DNA of 64,000 nt from Bacteroidota bacterium (GTDB taxonomy: Bacteria > Bacteroidota > Bacteroidia > AKYH767-A > OLB10). A program made the position numbers and the translations under genes. The notes below the pieces were generated by a model, which was not told the DNA's origin, searched no databases, and saw only the letters and a list, made by a program, of their open reading frames with translations. Of this stretch, positions 54,201-63,469 are shown in pieces. The stretch lies in contig JADKFA010000019.1 in assembly GCA_016717725.1 (NCBI GenBank), positions 1-64,000 of the forward strand, given 5' to 3'. Within the stretch, counting starts at the first letter, position 1. Each line of letters begins with the position of its first letter.

Positions 54201-55091
54201 TTAGTCAAAAGCAGGACAACTCGCTTTTCTCTTTTTTCTTTTTCCGCTTTTGTGATTTCCACTCTTGTTTCCGCTTTTTCCCGAATCCTTGTCGTTGAAT
54301 GGAGAATAGAGTAGTGAGAGACCAGCAAATACATAGGTGTCATTGTTCTTGGGATTACCTCTTCCGAATCCTTTGCGAGGGTAACCTGTTGCCAGATTAC
54401 TAGCCATTTCAACAGCTAATGCGCCTAAAGGGGTACCTGCTAATTCCATTGAATCTGCGTAATTGTTACTAAGGTCATCGAAATAATCGGTAAGCGTATA
54501 ATGATTTACAATTTCCAATCGTAAAGCAAAAGCATTCGTTAACTTAAATTCGACACCGATACCATAGGGAAATGAAAAACTATACTCTTTGTAGGGAGAA
54601 TCATATCCTCCGTTTTGAATATTTTGACCTTCTGTACCCAACTGACGAAGTTCAATTTCATTGCCATTAAGAATAGCAACAGGGTTGTGGTGAAAATAAG
54701 AAACACCACCTACTAAATAAGGTGCTACTTTTCGGGTGCGACCATCGTTATATCCTAAAAGTCGATACTCGACGTCAAGCGACGTATACCAAATATCATT
54801 TCTAAAATGTAAGTCTCTTTGTAAATTAAAATCTTGAATGGCCAAGGAATCTGCACCCACAACTTTTGCGGAAGCATAAGATCCAGTGATATAAACTCGT
54901 TGACTTGCTTTGTAAAGCAAACCCGCTTTCCAATAGTGTGAAAATAATTTTTTATGTGTTAAAAGCCGATCGTTCATATCGCCATAATACCACGTGGTTC
55001 CCCCACCAGCAAAAAATCCCCATCTTGATTGTGCTTGTAATCCTGTAGAAAGTCCACAAAAAAGTAAAATAATAATTAATTTTTCTCGCAT
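54201..55091 (-). CDS. DUF6089/PorG-like outer-membrane beta-barrel protein
   Basis: A 296-residue exported protein with a signal peptide ending near LQAQ. The mature part reads as a DUF6089-type barrel: SRWGFFAGGGTTWYYGDMND, VYITGSYASAKVVG, DVEYRLLGYNDGRTRKVAPYLVGGVSYFHHNP, FSFPYGIGVEFKLTNAFALRLEIVNHYTLTDYFDDLS and DTYVFAGLSLLYSPF. PorG, a T9SS component, belongs to a related group. The C-terminal tail is rich in Lys and Cys (GKRKKRKASCPAFD). It lies 17 bp from gpmI on the same strand. Confidence 0.75.
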   Translation of the reverse strand: MREKLIIILLFCGLSTGLQAQSRWGFFAGGGTTWYYGDMNDRLLTHKKLFSHYWKAGLLYKASQRVYITGSYASAKVVGADSLAIQDFNLQRDLHFRNDIWYTSLDVEYRLLGYNDGRTRKVAPYLVGGVSYFHHNPVAILNGNEIELRQLGTEGQNIQNGGYDSPYKEYSFSFPYGIGVEFKLTNAFALRLEIVNHYTLTDYFDDLSNNYADSMELAGTPLGALAVEMASNLATGYPRKGFGRGNPKNNDTYVFAGLSLLYSPFNDKDSGKSGNKSGNHKSGKRKKRKASCPAFD

Positions 55092-55108
55092 ATTTCTCTA
55101 TAATTCTA

Positions 55109-56632
55109 TTACGAATGAGTTAGTATTGTTCCTGTCATTTCAATGGGAGGAGTAATACCCATCAAGGATAATATCGTTGGTGCGACATCTGCTAATCGGC
55201 CATTGTTAATTTTTTTATTCTTATCGTTTGACACTAAAACGCATGGAACAGGATTGGTAGTATGTGCCGTATTCGGTGTACCATCTGCATTTATCATCTT
55301 GTCTGCATTGCCATGATCCGCAATAATGATGAAAATATAATCTTTTTCTAAACCAGCTTTTACTACTTCACTCAAACATGAATCTACGGTTTCTACTGCT
55401 TTAATAGCTGCTTTGAAATTTCCAGTATGTCCAACCATATCAGCATTCGCATAGTTTAAACAAATAAAGTCTGTTTTGTTTTCTTGAATGACCTTAATCA
55501 CCTCTTGAGTAACTTGGTTCGCACTCATCTCGGGCTGTAAATCGTACGTAGCTACTTTCGGTGATGGCACCATGATTCTTTGTTCTCCTTGAAAGGCTTC
55601 TTCTCTTCCCCCATTGAAGAAAAAAGTAACGTGCGGATATTTTTCAGTCTCAGCTATACGTAATTGTGTACGATGATTTGTTTCTAAAATTTCACCAAGG
55701 GTTTTTGTTAAGTTGTCTTTCTCATAGATAACTCGAATGTTCTGATATGAATCATCATATCGAGTCATGGTAACATAGTGTAGTGGAATTTTTTTCATTG
55801 AAAATTCTGGCAAATCCATCTGAGTAAGAACTTGCGTAATTTCTCTACATCGGTCGGTACGGAAATTAAAACAAATAACAACATCATTGTCTTTTATAGA
55901 ACCAATCGCATCATTATTGGAATCAATAACAATAATCGGTTGTATAAATTCATCCGTAATATTTACATCGTAGGAAGCAAGTAAACCTGCTTTCCAATCA
56001 AGCTGTGGATTCCCTTTTCCATGGACTAAAGCATCGTAAGCAATTTTTACTCGCTCCCATCTTTTGTCACGGTCCATGGCATAGTAACGTCCTGTAATGC
56101 TTGCTATTTTTCCAGTGGTTGCATCAAGATGAGATTGTAATTCGTTTAGATAGTTTATTCCACCTTTTGGATCAGTATCTCTACCATCTGTGAAAGCATG
56201 AATAAATACCTTTTTTAACCCATATTCGTTGGCAAGTGTACAAAGATGTTTAAGGTGATTAATATGCGAATGTACCCCTCCATCCGATACAAGTCCCATC
56301 AAATGCAGAGCAACATTATTTTCTTTAGCATTTTTAAATGCTTCTAAAAGGATGGGTTGTTGATCCAGCGTTCTTTCTCGTACCGCTTTGTTAATGTTGG
56401 CTAACTCTTGCCAAACAATTCTTCCAGCTCCTAAATTAAGATGTCCAACTTCTGAATTTCCCATCTGCCCTTCTGGTAATCCTACATCTTCACCTGAAGT
56501 AAGAAGTTGTGAATTTGGATATTCTTTCAATAGATGATCCATAAAGGGGGTATGCGCTTGAGAAATAGCATTGCTGCTACTTTTAGGTGCTATTCCCCAT
56601 CCATCTAATATAATTAAAGCCGTTTTTTGCAT
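55109..56632 (-). CDS. gpmI: 2,3-bisphosphoglycerate-independent phosphoglycerate mutase
   Basis: A 507-residue glycolytic enzyme of the alkaline phosphatase superfamily, interconverting 3- and 2-phosphoglycerate with two Mn2+ ions. Metal/catalytic motifs: ALIILDGWG (Asp), GQMGNSEVGHLNLGAGR (nucleophile Ser), IHAFTDGRDTDPKGG, ICFNFRTDRCREI, LNYANADMVGHTGN, IIADHGNADKM and TAHTTNPVPCVLV. Length and motif order match family members. The promoter element lies 29 nt upstream. Confidence 0.97.
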   Translation of the reverse strand: MQKTALIILDGWGIAPKSSSNAISQAHTPFMDHLLKEYPNSQLLTSGEDVGLPEGQMGNSEVGHLNLGAGRIVWQELANINKAVRERTLDQQPILLEAFKNAKENNVALHLMGLVSDGGVHSHINHLKHLCTLANEYGLKKVFIHAFTDGRDTDPKGGINYLNELQSHLDATTGKIASITGRYYAMDRDKRWERVKIAYDALVHGKGNPQLDWKAGLLASYDVNITDEFIQPIIVIDSNNDAIGSIKDNDVVICFNFRTDRCREITQVLTQMDLPEFSMKKIPLHYVTMTRYDDSYQNIRVIYEKDNLTKTLGEILETNHRTQLRIAETEKYPHVTFFFNGGREEAFQGEQRIMVPSPKVATYDLQPEMSANQVTQEVIKVIQENKTDFICLNYANADMVGHTGNFKAAIKAVETVDSCLSEVVKAGLEKDYIFIIIADHGNADKMINADGTPNTAHTTNPVPCVLVSNDKNKKINNGRLADVAPTILSLMGITPPIEMTGTILTHS

Positions 56633-56660
56633 GTAATTACTAATACTATTTAACCAAATG

Positions 56661-56668
56661 CAAAGTTA
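56661..56668 (-). promoter_or_regulatory. -7 promoter element for gpmI
   Basis: TAACTTTG on the minus strand, 28 nt before the ATG at 56632. Confidence 0.55.
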
Positions 56669-56813
56669 TTCAAAATACGGTGTATTGCATAGATTATCTA
56701 ACATAAAAGCATCAAAATCATAAGTGGAATTTTTATATGCTTTGTGGATACTACTGAAACAGTAACATTTAATGTTGCCAAAATAGTTGCCAAAGCATTA
56801 TGCGATGGTATTC

Positions 56814-57791
56814 TTAATTTCCAGCAGGAAATTTAATTTCAAATATAGAACCTTGGGGGTAGTTGTCTCTAACTTTTATTACTCCTTTGTGAAGGGTAAC
56901 AATATGTTGAACAATGAATAATCCTAATCCTGTCCCTTTAGTTCTTCGAGTATCTTCATTTCCAACTCGATAAAATTTTTCGAAGATTCTTTGTTTTTCG
57001 TTCTCTGGAATGCCATTCCCTTGATCTATAACGTGAACCATTACATGCTCGTGAGAAGTACTTAGTATAATTTCAATTTTGCTCCCTTCTGGGGAGTATT
57101 TCTCGGCATTTTCAATGAGATTGAAAAATAATGAACTTAACGCTAATTTGTCTCCGAGAAGTTTAATGCCAGGAGGAATATGTTTAATAATGGTATGCTC
57201 GTGGTCTTTTCTTAAAATATATTCTTCAATAAGAGATTCTAAAAACTGAGAAAAATCAAGTTGCTCGAAATAGAACTCGAAATTATCACTCTCAAGCCGT
57301 GCAGCGAAAAGAGCGTTTTCAACAAGATTGTGAATTCTTTCTGTTTCAATTAATGATCTTCTGATGATGGTTTGTTGCTGAGTTCGTTCAAGTTCTCTTT
57401 TCTGTAGCGTTTGTAAATTCAGCTTTACCGCTGCTAAAGGGGATTTAAACTCATGTGTAATGGATAATAAAAAATTTTTCTGTTGTCGAGCCAGATCGAA
57501 TTCTTTTCTAAACGCTTCTTTAGTTTTATAAATACCAAAAACGAGTAACCCAAGGAAAACGGATCCTTCTCCGAGAACCATCAACATCCTTTTATTTAAT
57601 TCTTTATTGAAGATTAACTTTTCCGCTTGAATAGCTTCTTGGTTTAGATGACTTAGGTCAGAAATTTCTATTCGATATTGTATCACCTCTTTGTTAAGAT
57701 CAATTAACATATACGCCCACCATGAAAATTGGAGTAAGATATACGCAACAAGAATATAAAAGAGAAGAAGAGGTCGAGCCATGCTTTGCAT
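56814..57791 (-). CDS. Membrane sensor histidine kinase (HisKA-HATPase)
   Basis: A 325-residue classical kinase with two membrane helices (about 8-30 and 72-90) and a short periplasmic loop of about 40 residues. The HisKA domain has LLSITHEFKSPLAAVKLN with the phospho-His. The HATPase has LIENAEKYSPEGS, VIDQGNGIPENEK and RRTKGTGLGLFIVQ. No response regulator gene is adjacent, so it is an orphan in this window. The promoter element ends 4 nt before the ATG at 57791; an ATG at 57782 (MARPLL) would give a short leader. Confidence 0.9.
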   Translation of the reverse strand: MQSMARPLLLFYILVAYILLQFSWWAYMLIDLNKEVIQYRIEISDLSHLNQEAIQAEKLIFNKELNKRMLMVLGEGSVFLGLLVFGIYKTKEAFRKEFDLARQQKNFLLSITHEFKSPLAAVKLNLQTLQKRELERTQQQTIIRRSLIETERIHNLVENALFAARLESDNFEFYFEQLDFSQFLESLIEEYILRKDHEHTIIKHIPPGIKLLGDKLALSSLFFNLIENAEKYSPEGSKIEIILSTSHEHVMVHVIDQGNGIPENEKQRIFEKFYRVGNEDTRRTKGTGLGLFIVQHIVTLHKGVIKVRDNYPQGSIFEIKFPAGN

Positions 57792-57795
57792 AATA

Positions 57796-57803
57796 CAAAG
57801 GTA
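57796..57803 (-). promoter_or_regulatory. -7 promoter element for the sensor kinase
   Basis: TACCTTTG on the minus strand ends 4 nt before the ATG at 57791. Confidence 0.6.
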
Positions 57804-57897
57804 AAGCTATAAAATTTAACCCAAATTGTACTTTAGTAAAATTTAGGTATAAGTCAAAAACTACTAATGGAGTTTATGTAATCGATTAAACCAGGGG

Positions 57898-58284
57898 TTA
57901 ATCGTCAATTTGAGTGTTGGTCGTATTTCCGTCCACCGTTTTGATGGGTATCCAAGTGCCTTGTGGACTCAAAAACTCAATGGTGTAGTTGTCAATACCC
58001 GTTGCCCACTGTTCATATTTATTCCAGTTTAGGTAGACTCTGTGATCTTTCCATTTGCCTTCTAAAACGATGGATTTTCCAATATTACTCTCTTTTCCAT
58101 CGATGCTGCAATCATTTACAACAATTACTTTGTATGTATAACTTTGTTGTTGAACATCAACATCCGAATCAATAAAGAAGGTAATAGTTGATGGAGTAGT
58201 GCTAACTAAGCTAAAGTTAATTTTATCAGTGCTGCGATATATTTTGTATTCTAATACACGATTTGGAAAAAGAGTAGGTGCCAT
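57898..58284 (-). CDS. C-terminal fragment of the PKD-repeat adhesin (FN3-like)
   Basis: A 128-residue piece with an FN3-like fold: YKIYRSTDKINFSLVSTTPSTITFFIDSDVDVQQQSYTYKVIVVNDC, then a second partial repeat ending GIDNYTIEFLSPQGTWIPIKTVDGNTTNTQIDD. It lies in the same frame as the large upstream piece, separated by the adjacent stops TAG (58342-58344) and TAA (58339-58341) and 18 further in-frame codons. Such proteins normally end in a T9SS/gliding C-terminal domain, which is missing here, so the 3' end also seems truncated. Confidence 0.7.
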   Translation of the reverse strand: MAPTLFPNRVLEYKIYRSTDKINFSLVSTTPSTITFFIDSDVDVQQQSYTYKVIVVNDCSIDGKESNIGKSIVLEGKWKDHRVYLNWNKYEQWATGIDNYTIEFLSPQGTWIPIKTVDGNTTNTQIDD

Positions 58285-58341
58285 CCATTCAGTCAGAATG
58301 TTTGAATTGTCAATGACGGTGGATCGAACAAGATTACTTTA

Positions 58342-61266
58342 CTAATTCAATAAAACATTTACTGACCATATTGCAGAAGTGTCGCTCAAGGAATTGAAAG
58401 GATTTCCGCAAAGATCTAACGCTTCTACTTTGTATTCGTATTGAAAGGGACAAGTAATGGTTGAATCAATATAGTTTAAGGTGTTGCCCGAAACATTACT
58501 GAGTAGAACAGGACTACCACTAGGTCTCTCTGTTCTGTATAAATTATAGGATCCCACGGTGCATCCTCCATAAGATGTCCAATTGATAAATAGGATCAAT
58601 CCATTTTTGCTAGTGCTAATGTCGATGGTGGTATGTGGAGTGGAACTCGTTAATGGTAATTCATAACCACAATGATCGATGGTTTGGAGTAGGTAGGTGT
58701 AAGTATTACTTTTAGTATTTAAACCATTGTCAGTATAATTACTGGTAAGTGCCGTTGACTGAAGAACTGGATTGTTGTCAGTATATATTAAGTCCCATGC
58801 AGATGTTACTCCATTTAATCTGTATAGTTTATAGGCGACAATGTCCGTTTCAATTCCGTTGAACCAAATGATGTTTACTCGATCATCACTTAATACACTT
58901 ACTGACGCTAGTTGATTTGCTACTGGAGGAATGGTGTCAAAGATTTCTAAGAAATCTGGTTCATTTAACGTATCTGCACAACCATTGTTGTTGGTGACAA
59001 TTAATGAAACATTATATAGTCCAGGACTAGTACATAGAAGAGATGGATTTATTTGGTTCGATGTGGTGAATCCAAAATCCCAAGAATAAGATGGTTGCAG
59101 TGTGTCAGTTAGAGTTGTAGTATAATTAACTAAATCGTTGAAGCAAGCCTGTTGATAGTTTTGTATTGAAGAAATAACAGGCGTTAATAAAGCAGTGACA
59201 CCGGGATTGAAATGAAAGGTATCCGTACATCCAAAATTATTGATGGCAATCATAGTCGGATTATAATTTCCTGCAATGTTATAAGTATAACTTGGATCAC
59301 TCAATGGACTAGTAATTCCATCTCCAAAATTCCAGAAATAAGTTAATCCACCTATTGAAGAATTTGTAAACTGAACGGAAAGTGGTGTACATCCTGTATT
59401 AATGTCTACAGATGCATTGGCAGAGGGTGATGGATTTACCGTAATATTTTGTAGGGCAGTATCGCTGCATCCATTCGCGTTCGTTATGATTAACTCAATG
59501 GAATAATTGCCCGCTGAAATATTTTGTGGTGAAAAAATATTTCCATTGCCCGTGATCCCATTGCTGCATGTCCAGTTGTAATTTGGATTTTGTGTGCTTT
59601 GTGATCCATCTGTAAATTGAAAGTTAGCCGGATCACATCCTACTGTATCACTCGAAAGAATGATGGCTTCTGGTGTTTGTAAAACATCAATTCCAGAGTT
59701 AAATTGGAAGGTATCTCTGCACCCATAGGAAGTGATAGCAACTAGTTGTGGATTAAATAATCCACTTTGTAAATAAGTATGTGAAGGATTTAAAGCAGTA
59801 CTTGTATTTCCATCTCCAAAAGTCCAAGCAAATTGAATAGCACCTTGAGAGTTATTAATAAATCCTGTGCTGAAACTGTTGCATCCTACCGAATCCGTCA
59901 CACTTGCCGACGCAATAGGTGATGGATGTATTAGCAATTGGACAGGATAAACATAAGAAGACGTACATCCAATGGAATCTCGTGTAATTAATGAAACGGT
60001 ATAACTTCCAGTGTCGGGATAAATATGATTGGGATGACGTAACGAATCAATAGCTCCATCACCAAAGTCCCAACTCCATTGACTGGCGTTGATGGATGAG
60101 TCGGTGAATGCAATATTTTCTCCCTGACAACCACTCAAGGTTGATATTCCAAATAATGTTAAAGTACCAGGAATAGAAATATAATCGGGTTTAAAAATGG
60201 TATCAATACAGCCGAAACTATTAGTCGCAATAAGAGTTATTGAATAGGTACCAGGAATATAATAAATATGTTGAGGGTTTATATTCGATGATGTACCACC
60301 ATCTCCAAAAAGCCAACTAAATTGTGTAGCGTCATTGGTAGTATTTACAAAACTAATTTGTGTTGGTGAACATCCTGCCAATGAAGGAGAGAAGAAATCA
60401 GCAACGGGTGTTGAAACATGAACCATGTCGTTGTAAACAATAGTATCAAAACATCCACCAGGAAACTCAGTAATTAATGTGACAGTATAGAAACCATTTG
60501 CGTTGTATGTATGAGATGGATGTTGTGCCGAAGAAGTTCCGCCATCACCAAATTGCCAATTCCAACTGATGGCACCATTTGATAAATCTGTGAAATTTGT
60601 TGTGAGTGGTAAGCAACCAATAGCCACATCAACAGTAGCCCCCGCAGCATAGTATGGGAAGGGAACTAGCTTGGCAGAATCAATGCATCCATTATTATCC
60701 GTTATAAAAAGTACAATAGAGTCTGTTGGGTCACTTAAATAGGTATAAACTGGATTTTGTGTTTGGGCACTATCTCCATTTCCAAAATACCAATTCCATT
60801 GTACTGCCGAAGTTGAACTTTGATTGTTAAAGTTGACTGTAACCGGCATACATTGTCCACTTGTAGTAAAAGTAAATGCTGCATTTGGATCAGCAACTGT
60901 CATGTAATTTGTGAATACTGTACTTACCGAACAAGAATTAATAATTGTCGTTAATGTAATTGAATAGACTCCACCTTGATGATAAGTATGTGTTGGATCA
61001 CTGTCTGTACTCGTTGTTCCATCTCCAAAATCCCATATATAACTACTTGCATTTTGTGAAGTATTTTGGAAGGTGATGGGAATATGAATACAAGCTACAT
61101 TCGGAGCAGTAAAGGATGGAATGGGATTATTAACAACTACAGGTTGTGCTAAATTAAAGGTGTCTAAACAGCCTAATGTGTCTTGAGTAATTACAGTTAC
61201 TTGATAACTTCCAGCAGTGGCATAGGTATGTGATGGTTGTAGTTGATTGGAATTACTTCCATCTCC
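58342..61266 (-). CDS. Middle fragment of the giant PKD-repeat adhesin
   Basis: This frame is open from about 61266 (first Met at 60903) and encodes at least nine PKD domains, recognisable by W-x-FGDG motifs such as YIWDFGDGTTST, WNWQFGDGGTSS, WSWDFGDGAIDS and YFWNFGDGITSP. Two FN3-like domains follow (SDDRVNIIWFNGIETDIVAYKLYRLNG; TYLLQTIDHCGYELPLTSS). It continues the upstream PKD frame after one extra T. It ends at the double stop at 58339-58344. The whole gene would run from 63412 to about 57898, roughly 1,835 codons, an extracellular adhesin or sugar-binding scaffold. Confidence 0.85.
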   Translation of the reverse strand, partial: GDGSNSNQLQPSHTYATAGSYQVTVITQDTLGCLDTFNLAQPVVVNNPIPSFTAPNVACIHIPITFQNTSQNASSYIWDFGDGTTSTDSDPTHTYHQGGVYSITLTTIINSCSVSTVFTNYMTVADPNAAFTFTTSGQCMPVTVNFNNQSSTSAVQWNWYFGNGDSAQTQNPVYTYLSDPTDSIVLFITDNNGCIDSAKLVPFPYYAAGATVDVAIGCLPLTTNFTDLSNGAISWNWQFGDGGTSSAQHPSHTYNANGFYTVTLITEFPGGCFDTIVYNDMVHVSTPVADFFSPSLAGCSPTQISFVNTTNDATQFSWLFGDGGTSSNINPQHIYYIPGTYSITLIATNSFGCIDTIFKPDYISIPGTLTLFGISTLSGCQGENIAFTDSSINASQWSWDFGDGAIDSLRHPNHIYPDTGSYTVSLITRDSIGCTSSYVYPVQLLIHPSPIASASVTDSVGCNSFSTGFINNSQGAIQFAWTFGDGNTSTALNPSHTYLQSGLFNPQLVAITSYGCRDTFQFNSGIDVLQTPEAIILSSDTVGCDPANFQFTDGSQSTQNPNYNWTCSNGITGNGNIFSPQNISAGNYSIELIITNANGCSDTALQNITVNPSPSANASVDINTGCTPLSVQFTNSSIGGLTYFWNFGDGITSPLSDPSYTYNIAGNYNPTMIAINNFGCTDTFHFNPGVTALLTPVISSIQNYQQACFNDLVNYTTTLTDTLQPSYSWDFGFTTSNQINPSLLCTSPGLYNVSLIVTNNNGCADTLNEPDFLEIFDTIPPVANQLASVSVLSDDRVNIIWFNGIETDIVAYKLYRLNGVTSAWDLIYTDNNPVLQSTALTSNYTDNGLNTKSNTYTYLLQTIDHCGYELPLTSSTPHTTIDISTSKNGLILFINWTSYGGCTVGSYNLYRTERPSGSPVLLSNVSGNTLNYIDSTITCPFQYEYKVEALDLCGNPFNSLSDTSAIWSVNVLLN

Positions 61267-63412
61267 AAAAGAACCACGTAGCCGCAGTGAAGGCTGGTAA
61301 ATTAGTAAGTGTAAAATCTACACTAGATCCTAAACATAAATCATACGTGGAAGCTTGTGTTGGATTCGCATATCCAAGCGTTATGGTTTCACTAATGGAG
61401 GTCATACAACCTTCTCCCACTGTAATGTTTAATGTGATTATATAGGTTCCACTTTGTGTATAGGTGTGAGTAGGATTTGCTAATGTAGACGTGCCACCAT
61501 CTCCAAAATCCCAATTATACGCGGTTATATTTAAAGTTTGCGTAGAAAAATTAAGTACATAAGGTTTGCATGAACTGCCATAGGTGATATCAATAGGTCG
61601 AGGAATGTATGGAATAACTTTTACAATAGCGTATGGATTGAATGTTTGCGTGCAACCACCAGCCATCGCAGTTTGTAATGTCACAGTATAAATACCAGGT
61701 GTTGTATAAATGGTACTTGGTGATTGTGAAGTGGAGCTGCTTCCATTTCCAAAATTCCAGTTCCATGAATTGCTACCTATTGTAGGATCTGTAAATGCAA
61801 TTGGATTGTCTTGACAAACAAATAAAGTATCAGGAACCGTATAAGGTGTAATTCCACTTACGACCTCAATGTGATTTGATTTATAGACGGTGTCAATACA
61901 TCCAAAGGAATTAGTAACAACAAGCCACACAGTGTAAACTCCAATTGTGTTGTAAGTATGCGTTGGATTGAGTACTGTTGAGGTGGTACCATCGCCAAAA
62001 CTCCAAAGATATCCTGTTATATTTATTGGATTTCCTGTATGTGTGAATTGAACCGTCATGCCAGGGCAACCAATTCTAGGCGTCGCGGTGAAGGCTGCTG
62101 TTGGTGCAAAGACTCTTACGAGTTGGTTTTTTGTTACTGCTAATTGACAACCATAAGCAGAAGTAGCGGTGAGTGTAACTGAAAAATATCCACCTTGATT
62201 GTAAGTTGTTGAAGGATTTGTGAGATAAGAGGAATCACCATTGCCGAATTTCCATGAATAGGAAGTAGCACCTACTGTTAAGTTTACAAATTGTGCTGTG
62301 TAAGGAGCACAACCACTATCCTGAACTACGGTGAAATTAACAAAAGGCATTCCATCAACATGAACTATGTTAGAAACAGTTACGCTGCCATTGCATCCAC
62401 TTGCAGTAGTTACCGTTAGTGAAACAGAATAATTTCCAACTGCATTATAAGAATGAATGGGATTACCTAAAGTAGAGGTAGTGCCATCACCAAAATCCCA
62501 TAACCAAGAAGTTGAATTGGGAACCGTGCAGTCAAATTGAATAGTTACATTTCCACAACCACCACTATCACTCATTGTAAAAGAGGGAATGAGTGAGTTT
62601 CCAATGGTGATGTTATTGGAGGAATAAGCCGTATCAATGCAACCGTTGTTAGAGGTTACAATGAGTCGAATAGGGTAAGATCCCGGAGCAGCATATTGAT
62701 GCGAAGGATTTTGGACTGATGAAGTATTACCATCACCAAAATTCCAGTCCCAATTGGAAATATTGCTCGCCGTTCCCGTAAATTGAAAAATGGTATTTAC
62801 ATCACACGATGAATATTGGTTTGCACTTATTTGTGCTAAGGGAGATGGGTTTATCGTAATGTAATTGCTTTTAATTTCTATGTCTTGACACCCGTATATA
62901 TTTGTAGCAATTAATTTTATATTATAAGTGCCTGGTGTATTGTATTGGTGATTTGTGCTGGTTGCATTGGAAGAGCTACCATCACCAAAGTCCCAGATAT
63001 ACGAAGAAGCACCCGTTGAAGTATTCGTAAAAGTAATGGACTCAGAGGAGCAGACAGAGAATGGAGATGCAGTAAAATTAGCAACAGGATCACCTAGAAT
63101 AGTGATTACTCCCGTGGCAGTATCTTTTCCACCAGTGGCAGAAGTGGCAATTAATACAACGGTGTAGGTTCCAGCATTAATATAAGACGAGGAAGGATGT
63201 TGTAAACTTGAATTGTTTCCATTTCCTAATGTCCACTGATAACTGATCGCTCCCGAAGAAGTATTCGTAAAATTAATAAGTAAAGGTGCGCAGCCACTAT
63301 CCTGACTCGTTGTAAACGAAGCTACGGGCACTTGGGCCCGTAGCATTGTTGTTGTCAACAAAAGAAATAGGCCTAAGTAATTTTTTAAAAATTCTTTTGC
63401 CAGTCTATTCAT
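61253..63412 (-). CDS. N-terminal fragment of the giant PKD-repeat adhesin
   Basis: A 719-residue exported frame with a signal peptide (cleavage near LRAQ) and eight complete PKD domains of ~80 residues. Each starts near ASFT/SFTxSxxxGC and carries Y-x-W-x-FGDG, NPSHxY and G-x-YxVxLxxT. The frame breaks in the ninth domain: TWFF is followed by WRWK and a stop, whereas removal of one base from the A4 run at 61267-61270 (+ strand) gives TWFFGDGSNSN. The duplicated PKD units make this a surface adhesin or gliding-related protein. Confidence 0.88.
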   Translation of the reverse strand: MNRLAKEFLKNYLGLFLLLTTTMLRAQVPVASFTTSQDSGCAPLLINFTNTSSGAISYQWTLGNGNNSSLQHPSSSYINAGTYTVVLIATSATGGKDTATGVITILGDPVANFTASPFSVCSSESITFTNTSTGASSYIWDFGDGSSSNATSTNHQYNTPGTYNIKLIATNIYGCQDIEIKSNYITINPSPLAQISANQYSSCDVNTIFQFTGTASNISNWDWNFGDGNTSSVQNPSHQYAAPGSYPIRLIVTSNNGCIDTAYSSNNITIGNSLIPSFTMSDSGGCGNVTIQFDCTVPNSTSWLWDFGDGTTSTLGNPIHSYNAVGNYSVSLTVTTASGCNGSVTVSNIVHVDGMPFVNFTVVQDSGCAPYTAQFVNLTVGATSYSWKFGNGDSSYLTNPSTTYNQGGYFSVTLTATSAYGCQLAVTKNQLVRVFAPTAAFTATPRIGCPGMTVQFTHTGNPINITGYLWSFGDGTTSTVLNPTHTYNTIGVYTVWLVVTNSFGCIDTVYKSNHIEVVSGITPYTVPDTLFVCQDNPIAFTDPTIGSNSWNWNFGNGSSSTSQSPSTIYTTPGIYTVTLQTAMAGGCTQTFNPYAIVKVIPYIPRPIDITYGSSCKPYVLNFSTQTLNITAYNWDFGDGGTSTLANPTHTYTQSGTYIITLNITVGEGCMTSISETITLGYANPTQASTYDLCLGSSVDFTLTNLPAFTAATWFFWRWK

Positions 63413-63469
63413 ATCATTTCTTAACCACTGTTTGGCAAATTGGTTTTAATAGTTATTTTATTTTTTTCT

